Shown in pieces: positions 1 through 10,649 of a DNA stretch of 64,000 bases. The notes under the pieces are model-generated. The model was not told the origin of the DNA and searched no databases. It was given only the letters and a program-made list of their open reading frames with translations. Within the stretch, counting starts at the first letter, position 1; each line of letters opens with the position of its first letter. Source of the DNA: Strigamia acuminata (lineage: Eukaryota; Arthropoda; Chilopoda; Geophilomorpha; Linotaeniidae); assembly GCA_949358305.1 (NCBI GenBank), contig OX442315.1, forward strand, positions 28,608,427-28,672,426, read 5' to 3'. The translations under genes were made by a program, and so were the position numbers.

Positions 1-556
1 CGGCCTATTTGAGATTTAGATGAAGTTGGTTTTAGATTTTGGTCGGGAAGAGTACTGTGTGAAGGTTTTGCGAGGATAATTTCGTTTTGTTCTCGTTAGT
101 AAACGGGTTTGTTTCTTTGTTTCTTTTCGGTAATGACTGAGAATTAGGTTGGTCGTGATTATGTTTGTTCATTTGCATTTTTATTGTTTGCAAGTGCAGC
201 GCGGGAAAGTGCTAAGAAAAGGGACGAGAATGAATTCGGAAGGGACAGATGCGAAATTTTTTTAAATCGTTTTTAAAAGTCTGGTTTTGTAAAACATGAA
301 GTCACAAGTGAACTTGAAATAAAATTTTATATTTAAATTGTAAAAGTGATGGTCGAGGTCACAGTATGCTGTGGTCGAAGTGTTGAGTGAAAGAAAAGTA
401 CGAAGAAATGTGACTTTAAAATGCCTCTTCGCCATCTAGTAACAGTTTAAGCAAGTATGTTTTTGTTAGTAATCAAAAGGTGGCGGTGGGGTGCGGATAA
501 CTTACTCGAGGTGTTTGGACACTTGTTTTTATTGTTTTACTCGTCTAATGTAAAAA
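1..556 (+). other. Upstream/leader region of the GSAP gene, no gene seen
   Basis: There is no convincing coding exon here. A short frame begins at 421 and stops after eight codons. An in-frame TAA at 551-553 lies just before the GSAP start codon at 557, so the coding sequence does not extend upstream without splicing. The stretch probably contains the promoter and 5' leader, but I cannot place a start site. Confidence 0.4.
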
Positions 557-3500
557 ATGTTAACCATTCAACCGATAATTAATTTGAAGAATGAAGTTGA
601 ACAATTACAATTAAAGGATGTTGGAGGTAAACATTATTTTTAGTATTAATATCTGTAGTTAATTTCTTTTTTTTTTAAATTCCCGTACAGAGATTCGTGT
701 AATTGGCGAGGAAAGAGATGAAAGTCTTTTACTACAAGTTAATGAGCTTGGTGATACAATTGTAACTCACATCGTCTTATTTAATCAAAAACTGAAGATA
801 CTTAAAGTAATATGACTAAAATGTGATTGTAAACAAATGGATAATTATTTCTTTTTTCGCAGATTTTATATTCATTTGCAAGTGAATTTTATTTGCATCA
901 AGCGTCAATTAATCAAGCGCATTCAGCTTTAGGTGTGGACATCTACAACTTTTGTGCTTTGTACATGTTTATTTAAATTGTTTTTTGTGTTACAGCATTT
1001 GTCTCGAAGATTGAAGATGCAGGTTGAGTATACAAATGAAATGCTAATTTAATAAACTGAAAACAAACTGTTTTGTTGCAGGCAATTCGTTTTATCAGAA
1101 AGTGCAGTACGAAGTTTGGATTACGAATTTGGAGTCTCGGGGGTTTCCGGAATGCTTGCAGATGAGGAGTTACAGTGAAATTACAGTACACTTTCGTTAT
1201 TACAAAAAGTCGCCCATCAAACATATTGTTGATGCCTGCAACGAATACTTGCTTATTTGTTCACTGAAGAAAGGTATGTATGAATACTGTGTTTTTTAAG
1301 TTTTTAATATTAAAGTTTGTTTTTATTAATTACGCAGCAATAACATTAAATAAAATTGTAAAAAATAAGGAGGTAGTGAATAGTTTTTTGTGCGTGTTAA
1401 AAACATTTTTTAATTTGAATGTTTGCTTTTAATTTTTAGAGTGTTCTGCAAATAGGAAATGCTGAAACTATAATTCGCCAGTTTTTTTCGTCTCAATGGG
1501 ATGCGTCAACTCAGTGTCTGTATTTTGAACACATACGTACAGCATTGAACGTTGCTGGAGCTTCTCAGAGTAATTCATCGGCGCGCCTAATGTTGACGGG
1601 AATACAATTCCACGACAACATTCATTATGAAACTGTGGTAAGGGGTAGAAAATTAATAATAAAAGATTTTTATGTAAGATTATGGTGAATTTTGAAATGT
1701 AGCTTAACGTTCCGTTGGAATTCTTCAATACGGGCACGCGCTTGGAACAGAAAAATCAAAAAGCCGATGTTGAGAAAAATTTGGTTATTTTAACTCGTCC
1801 ATCTGGGACTGTGTTTATATGTCAGCAAGTAATTGAAAAGCACAGCAAGGTAGAGTTATAAAATTATATATTTAAAAAAAATTGAAAATTTCTAAATGTA
1901 TATTTTAGGAAGATTTTGAGAATTTTTTGCGTAATTATTCAGTAATGATATTACATCATGGTAATTGAAAGATTTTCAAAGAAAAATTTGTTATTTTATA
2001 CACGTTTTTTCTAGTGTAGGTTGCGTTTTACACAGTTCAATGATGTACGAAAGCAGTTTTGATAAAACGAGTGATAAAAATGTCAAAATAACTTTTTTAC
2101 TATACACTGGTAAAATAAAACGATAGTAAACTTTAATTTTTACAAAAAAAAAGTTAATATTGCTTCATTTTCTTGTTTACAGAAAATTATATTTTAGTCA
2201 TATTACCTGGTATTTTTGTTCACCTGTTGGATGTGGGATTGAAACATGAACCATGTAACAATGTGTTAGTTCGAGGTTAGAAATATGAAATTGATTTAAT
2301 AAGTCATTTAAATGAGTACAGATTGCTTTTTTTATATGTAAATCAAGCGACTATTAATATCGTAAAAGTTTCGTAACTCGTTTAAATCACACAATGAATG
2401 CACACACAAATTTAAGATTAAAAATCGAGTTTATTTTTAATTTTAGCTGAAAACTTGCTACCGAAGGACATAAAATCTTTGAAATATTGCAGCTCTGATG
2501 GTGAGAAAACAAACAATTTTTAGAAATCGACGAAATAACAATATTTTATATTTTGTTTTCAGAAGGTCCAATAATTTTATTTCCTAATGAAGCGAAACTA
2601 ACAACGGTTTGCATTACGGTTGAAAAGCTTCTATCTCAAATGAAATACGAATTGAATTTATCAACAAAAATTGCCATTGTTCATCATTTGGTTGTACATT
2701 TTAAGATAGACGAGGGCATAATTAAACAAGTGAATATTTATCATTTAAATCACCGGTAAACTGTTTTTAGGTTTTATTTATTTAATGTTTGAATTTTGTT
2801 GCAGCTGGTATTGAATATAGTAAATGAATCGTCTTGTTTGGAAAGATCACAATTGTTTCAGGAATTTTTAATAGGTAAAAAATTTGAGTTTTATTTTATT
2901 TTATTAGTTTTACAACGTTATTTTGACTTACTTTATTGACAGGTAGGACCTTTAGTTTATGCGAAATTGGATTTCCATCTGATATACTTAAACTCGTTCC
3001 ATTAACTTCTTGTAAATATCAAGGAAGTCAAGTCGAGCACGTAAGTGTCAATATCGATTACTATAAAATTAAAAATTAAATTCGATGTATTTTTATCATT
3101 TAGAAAAGTGAAGTCACTTATTGCACTCTACCTCATACATCTTTAACATTATCATTAAGCCAACGGCTACGACCGGCTGATTGCGACGTGTGGACAAATT
3201 TGTGGATGCATTTACAGAAATTGCGTTATCGACAACCGTCACCATATTCTACTCATGCATTAAGGGAAAGACTAATGGTTTCAATGGAATATGTAACTGA
3301 AGTGAGTTTTTGAAATGCATTTACCTTAGTTGATTCTTATTTTTGTTGTAATTTTAATCGTAGGATGATGCACGGTTTTCCGGATATAATAAATTGGATA
3401 AATTAGAGCTTGATGATATATTTCTTCCATTTTCCAAAAATCTCGACTCGGGTTACAGTGAATTTGAACAAGTTTTATCAATAGTAAGTAGCAAAAAAAT

Positions 3501-4726
3501 TGTCAAAACTGAGTAAATTAAAATTTAAATAAATTGTTTTTAGAATCTTCGAGAAATTAGCATGCATATTTCGAAGTATTTTGTTGACAGATCACCGGGT
3601 ATGGTTGATGAAATAGCTGAAGAATATGTGTCGAATCAAGTAATAAAATGGGACTGTATTGTATTTTCAAACATGGCTGCCTCTTTTAAAATAATTTCTT
3701 TTAAAATTTTAGATCAACGTAAGTCGCAAATTATGCTATTATTTGCTGTTGGCAACTGAAGTGAATTTCTATTGCGAGAATAATTATCCTACGGAAACCT
3801 TCGATTTTCTGTAATTTATTTCTCTGTTAGGTAATTGATTATTCCAAATTGTTATTTTGTTCCGTTTAAATTTCAGAAACGTTATGCCACAATCTGATCT
3901 AAAAAGGCTGTTTAGCCTAATTACGGATTATCATACGAGTGTAAAAGAAATTTCATATCCCCTTCCCAGAGGATTTTCCGCCTTTTTTGCGCTTGTTGGT
4001 TTCAAATGCTTAAGTAACCGGTAAACCAAATATATTTTTAAATTGCATTCAAAGTCTGATGGTAATATTTTGTGTAGGATGTTTTTACAATATGTTGATC
4101 GAGGGGCTATTAATCTGCATAATAATGTTGTTTCATTCATTATGAATTGTAAGTATCTTAATATTGGAGGATGTACGGTATATACACATTTTATTTCATA
4201 CATTTTATTTTATTAGCTCTTGAAGATAGTGAAGAGAATGCAAATTTTAAATTGGACGTGATAACCAGATTACCAAAAGTAAAATTAAAAACAAAACAAA
4301 ACTTTTTAATTTTAAATAAGAATTAATTTCATATTTTGCTGTAGAGTAAAATATGGAAATTTTTAGAATTGTGGAACCACAGGTTCAGCCAGGATATTTT
4401 AGAGAGACTGGAAAACACAGCTGGTAAATAAATCGGATCTTCGTGAAACGAACAAATTTATTGAAAAATTGTTTATTAATTTGTATAGCTCAAAGATACG
4501 CCACTCAGTTTGTAGATTTTCGCAACTTAACTTCCTATAGCTCAGGTATGTTGAATAAAACTACTTAGATATTTTTTGCCTCTCTAGTTTTGCCAGCTGT
4601 AATATATATATATATATGTTTGTAAACGTAAATCTTTTTGTTGTCGTCTTTGCTTACACTTTTAAAGTTACAGGCAGCTCTTCAGGAATTTCTACTATCT
4701 GCTCTTTTCCTCCAATTTTGCTATAA
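557..4726 (+). CDS. GSAP: Gamma-secretase activating protein (GSAP / pigeon) homologue, 25 exons
   Basis: Exons by my reconstruction: 557-626, 691-806, 863-932, 996-1022, 1082-1273, 1338-1372, 1440-1637, 1703-1849, 1909-1960, 2020-2109, 2183-2275, 2447-2500, 2563-2729, 2805-2874, 2943-3040, 3104-3301, 3364-3483, 3544-3639, 3713-3810, 3877-4020, 4078-4148, 4217-4278, 4345-4423, 4489-4545, 4674-4726. They sum to 2457 nt (818 aa plus stop); all introns are GT-AG, about 50-170 bp, and phases match throughout. Mammalian GSAP is about 850 aa. Family-like stretches are QWDASTQCLYF (about 189-199), PGIFVHLLDVGLKHEPC (about 341-357), YPLPRGFSAFFALVGF (about 691-706) and FLQYVDRGAINL (about 714-725). 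In mammals GSAP binds gamma-secretase and the APP C-terminal fragment; the fly homologue is pigeon. The start is the first Met after an in-frame TAA. The last exon and C-terminus are the least certain part. Family assignment is from remembered conservation, not a search. Confidence 0.82.
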
Positions 4727-5652
4727 CTGTCGCAGGTTAGCTCCTCAAAAACTGCTTTCTAGCACTTTTCAGTATTTCGTAACTATTTTTGCAATTTTCA
4801 TTTCTCAGACGGAAGTCAGCACATTTTTGCATCTTTTAAACTTTTGAGTTTGTCGTTTAAAACTGGGAATACAAATGGTTCTATCAATGGAAACTAATGT
4901 ATTCATTAAGAATGGTTCATAAAATAAAAACAACTTTTGTTGGAATAAAATAAATGTGTTATGGTACTTTATAAAAATTATAGCAGACCTACGACCCACA
5001 TAAAAATGAAGATTCAATGAATGCATTCAAATCTATAAGAAGCAGATGTCATTTTTGGAAGTAAATGTTGTGTGAAGTCATTGTTCTATGTTCTGCTTGT
5101 GTATTTTATTTGCTGTACTTGAATAATTCTTGCTGTCAAATAATGTTTTTTTTAAATTTATAATTTCATTGAATAAACAAAGATTTTTGATTTTGCAAAA
5201 TAATTTTTTTTTTCAATAAAAATACTCATAAGAATGTACATTTTTTATTTATGAAATTACATGCAGTCATGTTAACAATCAAATTATAAATGTGTAATTA
5301 AAAAAAGCCGTAAAAGTGCACTATAAACCCGACTTAACGGCACCACGGCGTCTTGGTTGGTCTTGGTCTTGTCTTATCTATTCGTATATCATTCGTTTGC
5401 AACCGTCAGACGGCATGCCATTTGTTTCCGGCAAATCACACCAATCATAACGATTGATTACCGCGTTGATAATTCCACACGACCGAACGTTCTTTCGATC
5501 GTTGATCTAAGTCAGCTAACCTATTGTAAATATTGTAAATATACTCCAGAACGTATGTTTTTTGTAAGTATTTAATAAGTTTTTTATTGTATAGTCGCGG
5601 CGGAGTGATACGTAACGAAGTAGAATCCTTCTCTCTGGTGCTTACGGACAAA
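4727..5652 (+). other. GSAP 3' UTR and spenito promoter/leader
   Basis: No coding exon is evident. AATAAA hexamers occur at 4944-4949 and 5172-5177, either of which could end the GSAP transcript; the second is followed by a T-rich stretch. Positions 5280-5640 should then carry the spenito promoter and leader. I see no TATA box that I would defend. Confidence 0.5.
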
Positions 5653-5673
5653 ATGGCGAACCCAATGTGTTAG
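5653..5673 (+). promoter_or_regulatory. Six-codon upstream ORF before spenito
   Basis: ATG at 5653 lies in a strong context (AAAATGG) and stops at TAG after six codons. It is 55 nt upstream of the spenito start and in another frame. If it is in the mature leader it would reduce or regulate spenito translation. The leader has not been mapped, so this is inference. Confidence 0.4.
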
Positions 5674-5707
5674 TGCTAACGATCAAGTGGTTGATTTAAA
5701 TCGAGAT

Positions 5708-8257
5708 ATGAAACGCCAGCAGGATCGAGATTCACCGCCAAACAGTAAAATATCCCGGTCCAGTATGTCAAGATTCGAAGAGAGTCCCCGCGACCGCCTG
5801 AGTCCAGACAGGGACCGAAGAGAAGTCCGCGGAATCAAGTCGAGTTTCACTCCCAGACAACATGGAGGAAGCAGCGCCAACCGCAGCCGAGGGGGCGACG
5901 ACGCCAGGAATCACGACTCGCGCAGCAGCAGCGAATTCAGCAGCAGTCGCAGTCGTAGTTTCGACAACAAATCCCTACAGTATAAAGTGCTGTGTGTGAG
6001 TAATATCAACCACAAAGTGAGTGATGCATTGGTTAAAGATGCATTAACAAGGGAATTTAAAAAATTCGGTGATGTGAGTGTAAAATTTCTTTATGATGGA
6101 AATGAAAGAGTGGCGTACCTTTATTACCGTAATGCTGAGGATGCCCGTGAAGCACGGCACAATAGAACACGTGCTGTTTTGTTTGATAAACAACTTAACG
6201 TAGATCCAGTGTACACTGATACAGATCGTGGTAGGGTTAGAAAGAGTTACAGTCCCGATGATAATAATTCGTATTCTAGGCCTAGAGCTGTTTCGCCAGC
6301 ACCGTCCAATGCAAGTAGTTCGAGTCGACGAGCACGACACAACAGTTTAGACCGCAACACTCTGCCCGTGCATCCGAGGGACCCGCCGTTCCGACGCGAC
6401 GGCGGCCCGCAACCCCATCACCACGAGTTTCATCAACACAATATGCACCGCGAGGAGAAGAAGGAGAAATTCCCAAACTATTTGCTCCATATTCCACCCG
6501 AGGAAGACGACAAGGCCACTCGCACCTTGTTCATCGGCAATCTGGAGGTGAACATCCAGGAATCGGAGTTGCGCAGGATTTTCGAACGCTACGGTGTCGT
6601 GGAGGACATCGACGTGAAAAGACCGCCGCCGGGACAGGGGAATGCGTACGCGTTTATCAAGTTTTTGAATTTAGACATGGCGCACCGCGCCAAAGTGGAG
6701 ATGTCCGGGCAGTACATAGGAAAGTTCCAGTGTAAAATCGGTTACGGCAAGGCGACGCCGACCACGCGAATTTGGGTTGGCGGTCTAGGTCCGTGGGCAT
6801 CGCTGTCCAATCTGGAGAGGGAGTTTGATCGATTTGGTGCCATCAAAAAGATCGATTTTGTTAAAGGCGATAATCATGCGTACATTTTGTATGACAGCAT
6901 TGATGCTGCTCAAGCTGCCTGTCAAGAGATGAGGGGGTTTCCGCTAGGTGGGCCTGACCGAAGACTTAGGGTTGATTTTGCTGATACAACTCCGTATAAT
7001 TATCGACAACCGTCTCCGAGGGGAAGTTACCGTGACGAAAGTGCCGGTTCGGATCGTTACGTGCAACACCAACGAAGATTTGAGCCGGCCGAAGCTGTGG
7101 GACCGCGAAACGACTATTATCCGAATCAAGACGCCGACTACGCGCCCTGGCGCAACAGCGCAACGGGTGGTGGTTACGTCAATCAACAGTACGATCAGTA
7201 TTACGATCGCAGCAGCGCGCGAAACCAGAGGAACGATTGGTCCGGCTATGGATCGAACGATCGTGATCGACACAACAGCGATTATCGGTGGACCCGGGAT
7301 CGTGCGACGTGGCGTGAGGACGGAAACAACCGCGATTGGAACGCGAACGATCGACGCAAACGACCGAGGAGTCCCGACTCGTCTCGCGATCTCATTCGGA
7401 CCAAAGACGGCGAGAATTTTAAACACGCGCGGACGATGGCGGACGGGATCACCGCGGGAGATCGCGAGCGGGGAAGACGCTCGCCATCGCCGTTTCACGA
7501 CGCGGCCAATCCGCACCGCGATTTGAGGGATCAGTCGCCGTTGGTGGCGCCGAAAGAGAGGAGATTCGGCTTCGAGAGGACCCCCGACGCCGGGAACAAA
7601 ACGTCGGCCGTGCATCGGCGACCGGACGAATTCGAGGGCGAGCGAGAGGGCAACAACGGGAACGGGAACGGAGTGGCGAGCACGGAGTCGCGCAACGGGT
7701 TTACGGCGGCTTGCAACGCGCAAACGTTGGCGGAGATGGCTCGTTTTTTGACCATGTTGTGGCAGGGTTGTTTGGTGCTCAAAAACAGCGCGTTCCCCAT
7801 ACGCATGCACTGTTGCCAAGGCGATTTTAAATTGGTGGATAATTTGATGAAGGATAGTTTGGGTGAAGCGCCGTTGTTGCGAATAACGCAGAGACTTCGA
7901 ATGGACCAACCAAAGTTGGACGATGTGTCGAAGCGGGTGGCCAGTTCCGGACATTCCGGGCACTGTATTTTAGTGGGGTTTCCCGGATCGCAGGCGCCGG
8001 AAGAACTGAACAATCCGATACAGCAACGTCCGTTGAGAAATCTTGTTACGTACTTGAAACAGAAGGAGGCAGCGGGCGTGATCTCGTTGACGGCGAATAA
8101 GGATGGCGCGGAACCGAAGGAGAATGCCGGAGTGTTGTACGCTTTCCCACCCTGTGCGTTTTCCGGCGAGATACTGAAGCGCACGTCGCCCAATTTGACC
8201 GAAGAGGGCATGAAGGAAGACTATCTCGTGGTGGTGGTGGTTAAAGGTGCAATATGA
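5708..8257 (+). CDS. nito: Spenito / RBM15-like RNA-binding protein (3 RRM + SPOC)
   Basis: A single uninterrupted frame of 849 aa. The frame is open seven codons further upstream to a GTG, but the first ATG is at 5708. An Arg/Ser-rich N-terminus (about 1-90) is followed by RRM1 (about 91-170), RRM2 (from about 269, with TLFIGNLEV as RNP2 and NAYAFIKF as RNP1) and RRM3 (about 351-425, with IWVGGLGPW and HAYILYD). A long low-complexity stretch rich in Arg, Asp, Asn and Tyr follows. A SPOC domain (about 668-849) begins near LWQGCLVLKNSAFPIRMHC and ends in DYLVVVVVKGAI. This order defines the RBM15/spenito branch of the SPEN family. These nuclear proteins recruit the m6A writer complex to RNA and, in flies, act in Sxl splicing and Wnt signalling. 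Lack of introns contrasts with both neighbours. Paralogue spen/SHARP is ruled out by the short length. Confidence 0.95.
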   Translation: MKRQQDRDSPPNSKISRSSMSRFEESPRDRLSPDRDRREVRGIKSSFTPRQHGGSSANRSRGGDDARNHDSRSSSEFSSSRSRSFDNKSLQYKVLCVSNINHKVSDALVKDALTREFKKFGDVSVKFLYDGNERVAYLYYRNAEDAREARHNRTRAVLFDKQLNVDPVYTDTDRGRVRKSYSPDDNNSYSRPRAVSPAPSNASSSSRRARHNSLDRNTLPVHPRDPPFRRDGGPQPHHHEFHQHNMHREEKKEKFPNYLLHIPPEEDDKATRTLFIGNLEVNIQESELRRIFERYGVVEDIDVKRPPPGQGNAYAFIKFLNLDMAHRAKVEMSGQYIGKFQCKIGYGKATPTTRIWVGGLGPWASLSNLEREFDRFGAIKKIDFVKGDNHAYILYDSIDAAQAACQEMRGFPLGGPDRRLRVDFADTTPYNYRQPSPRGSYRDESAGSDRYVQHQRRFEPAEAVGPRNDYYPNQDADYAPWRNSATGGGYVNQQYDQYYDRSSARNQRNDWSGYGSNDRDRHNSDYRWTRDRATWREDGNNRDWNANDRRKRPRSPDSSRDLIRTKDGENFKHARTMADGITAGDRERGRRSPSPFHDAANPHRDLRDQSPLVAPKERRFGFERTPDAGNKTSAVHRRPDEFEGEREGNNGNGNGVASTESRNGFTAACNAQTLAEMARFLTMLWQGCLVLKNSAFPIRMHCCQGDFKLVDNLMKDSLGEAPLLRITQRLRMDQPKLDDVSKRVASSGHSGHCILVGFPGSQAPEELNNPIQQRPLRNLVTYLKQKEAAGVISLTANKDGAEPKENAGVLYAFPPCAFSGEILKRTSPNLTEEGMKEDYLVVVVVKGAI

Positions 8258-10378
8258 GACCAGTTTTCGGCCGCTTTTATCGTTTTTTTTTCATTTTGTC
8301 ACATTGCAAATTGATTATTTTTTTTCATTATTATAAGTAATTTGAACTCCCGTCAACTCCAATTAATGTGTGTAATCTTAAGAATTTTTTTTTCTATCAT
8401 ATTTGTTAGTTTAAGTGATTGGTTAATCAATTAATTGGTCGTTAGATTGGTTAATTAGTTAATTAATTTAACTTAGTAATGGTAATATTAAGTGGTAATG
8501 TAGTTTGTTGACAAGAAATAATGTGTAATTTATACATATACATCGTATCATCGAAAAAATTTATTTGTCTGCGTATTTTAAATTTAAAGTTTTTTTTTTT
8601 TTTTTTTTTTTTGAGTTTGGTTCGGGGTTAATTAATTTGGAATTAATTGGGGGCTCGATTTTGATCTGCCTTTGTACACTGGATTCTACGATTTTTACTG
8701 AAATTAGTGGTAATGTTTATTGTTTTTTATTATTGTTTTATTTTTTTTTTTATGAATGTATCTCATTTGTATTTTTGGTTATTTTTAATAGCATTTCTAA
8801 ATCTGGTTCTGGAATTTCTGAATAGACACGGGGGAAAAAATTGCGTCAATGTTCTCTCGATGATGATTCGAGTAAAACCGGTGCGCCATCTTTGATTCGA
8901 CGACAATGCAAACCGAATCAACACGAGATGGCCATGGCGGCGGCGTGCTTTTCATATTTGGTGATGCCATTGTTCTTGTGTGCTTCTCAAAATTGTGAAA
9001 AGTGTTTGATTTTTTCCTCCTTCTTACCTTTTCGTTTTAACCGAGTTTTTGATGTGTTTCAGACCCACATTGGCAGTAAAAATGTGCTCGAAGATGTGCT
9101 GTGTGTTTTGTGAGTGTGATTTGTCATGTTTCCTCGCCAGATATGCAAGAAATGAAGGGAGAGAAGCGATTGGTGGAGATTTGAGAAAGGAAAAAAAAAA
9201 AAAGTTATAAAAAAAATCAGTGGTTGTTGTGAAAAAGTTAAGTTTATTCAAAATTGTGAAGTGGTGAGATTTGTTTATTTGGAGGCTAAAGAAAAAAGTG
9301 CATGTGTAGTGAGTGAGTGAAAAATGAACTGTTTTTTTCAACGAGTTTGTTGTTATTCGGGGAAAAAATATCGACTTTGGAAATCGGAAGTTGGAAGTTG
9401 GAAATGGCCGACGTCAAAGATGGAAGAGAAAAAGACCGAAGATTCTATTGTCATTGGACTGTATGGCCTTTTTGTGCGTGATGCTGGAAGCAATGTGTTT
9501 GTTTTGTGTTACTGAAGACTTCGTTTCGATGGTCGAACATCGTTGAAGATTTTGTTTTGGTTACAAAAATAGAATTTTGTATATTTTATTGCTAATTTAA
9601 GTCAGTAATTAGATTATATTAACTGTATAATTTCTGAAATACGTAATAGTCTTGTAAATTATTGTTAAGAATGTTTACATTTAAGGTTTTCTACGTTTTA
9701 TATTTTATTTTACTTTTTTTTCTCTTTAAATTTTGTTGAGAAATCAATTTTTATGAGAATATTTTGTGAAGATAAGATTTTTTTTCTTCTTTTTTGATGA
9801 TGTTTAGGGTCAAGTTTCGTGTTTAACACTCATGCACTTTGGAAATTATTCATACTAAATTGGTTTTAAAGTATTTAGGATAAATTTTCTAAAAGAAATT
9901 GTTTACATTATTAGCTCTCCCTTCATTACAGCAGAAATTATTTTGATTTTTTAATTTTTTAATTTTTTGGTTTTTTTTTATTTGTTGAAATGCTAAAATT
10001 TATATTTATAAATTAATTTGATTCGGTTTTTTTCTTTAATCATATTTTTTTTAGGTGTAAATTTGGTTCGGAGCATGATGTCACACAGTTTTTTAAGTTT
10101 TTGTAAGGGCACAAATTTAGGGCTAAAAACTTGTTTAAAATGTGAACAGAACAGAGAAATTGATGAATTTTTGTTGCTTTGAGATTTATTTAGTTGTAAT
10201 TGTAATTGTATTATTTTTAAACAAAATTTGATAACTAATCTTGAAATTGTGCTATGTTGAAATTTTTCTCCTTTAATGTACTTGAAACTGAAAAATTAAA
10301 AATAATTTGCAGACCAAAGATCAGTTATTTATTTTTTTTTACTTTATCGTTGACATGGGAATACGAAGAAAAATAAAG
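8258..10378 (+). other. Long, T-rich 3' UTR of spenito (inferred)
   Basis: About 2.1 kb of AT/T-rich sequence with homopolymer T runs (for example 8590-8611) and only short unrecognisable frames. The clearest poly(A) signal on this strand is AATAAA at 10372-10377, some 270 bp before the EDEM1 start. A small unrelated gene inside cannot be excluded, but nothing looks coding. Confidence 0.45.
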
Positions 10379-10460
10379 CTGAAAACAGACGGACTTCTTT
10401 ATCACGCTGTAGCGGATGAATACATTCATGGAATTGAGAGTGTTTTTTTATCTCTACTGT

Positions 10461-10480
10461 TCGTGTCGTGACACGTTGCA
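10461..10480 (+). promoter_or_regulatory. Candidate ER-stress element upstream of EDEM1
   Basis: A palindrome GTGTCGTGACAC, continuing into CACGTTGC, lies about 170-185 bp before the EDEM1 start. The other strand reads CAACGTGTCACGAC and contains an ACGTG core, as do XBP1/ATF6 sites. EDEM1 is a classic XBP1 target. The match to a full UPRE or ERSE is incomplete, so this is a weak candidate. Confidence 0.25.
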
Positions 10481-10637
10481 CTAAATGGATTGCACGATTA
10501 CTTAATGCAAATAAAATTTAGTAATGTTGAGAGCTTAGAAATTATATAATTTTAGTTTCATGTTTATTTTTAGTGCGGAGTGAGATTGACTAATCTTATC
10601 CGGTTAGGTACTTCCGGTTAAGAGATTTGCAGACGAA

Positions 10638-10649
10638 ATGACAACATGA
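10638..10649 (+). promoter_or_regulatory. Minimal uORF overlapping the EDEM1 start codon
   Basis: ATG ACA ACA TGA at 10638-10649: the stop TGA overlaps the EDEM1 ATG (10646) in the arrangement ATGA. It would act only if the leader includes it, which is likely because it is 8 nt upstream of the start. A ribosome ending here sits directly on the main start codon. Confidence 0.4.

Noticed and set aside
5687-5707. Extending spenito upstream to a GTG codon
   Set aside because: The first in-frame ATG is 5708. A GTG start in an animal nuclear gene is not supported here.
6944-7963. 339-codon minus-strand frame inside spenito
   Set aside because: It is antisense to the Arg/Asp-rich low-complexity part of spenito; codon bias leaves the opposite frame open. 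No domain is seen.
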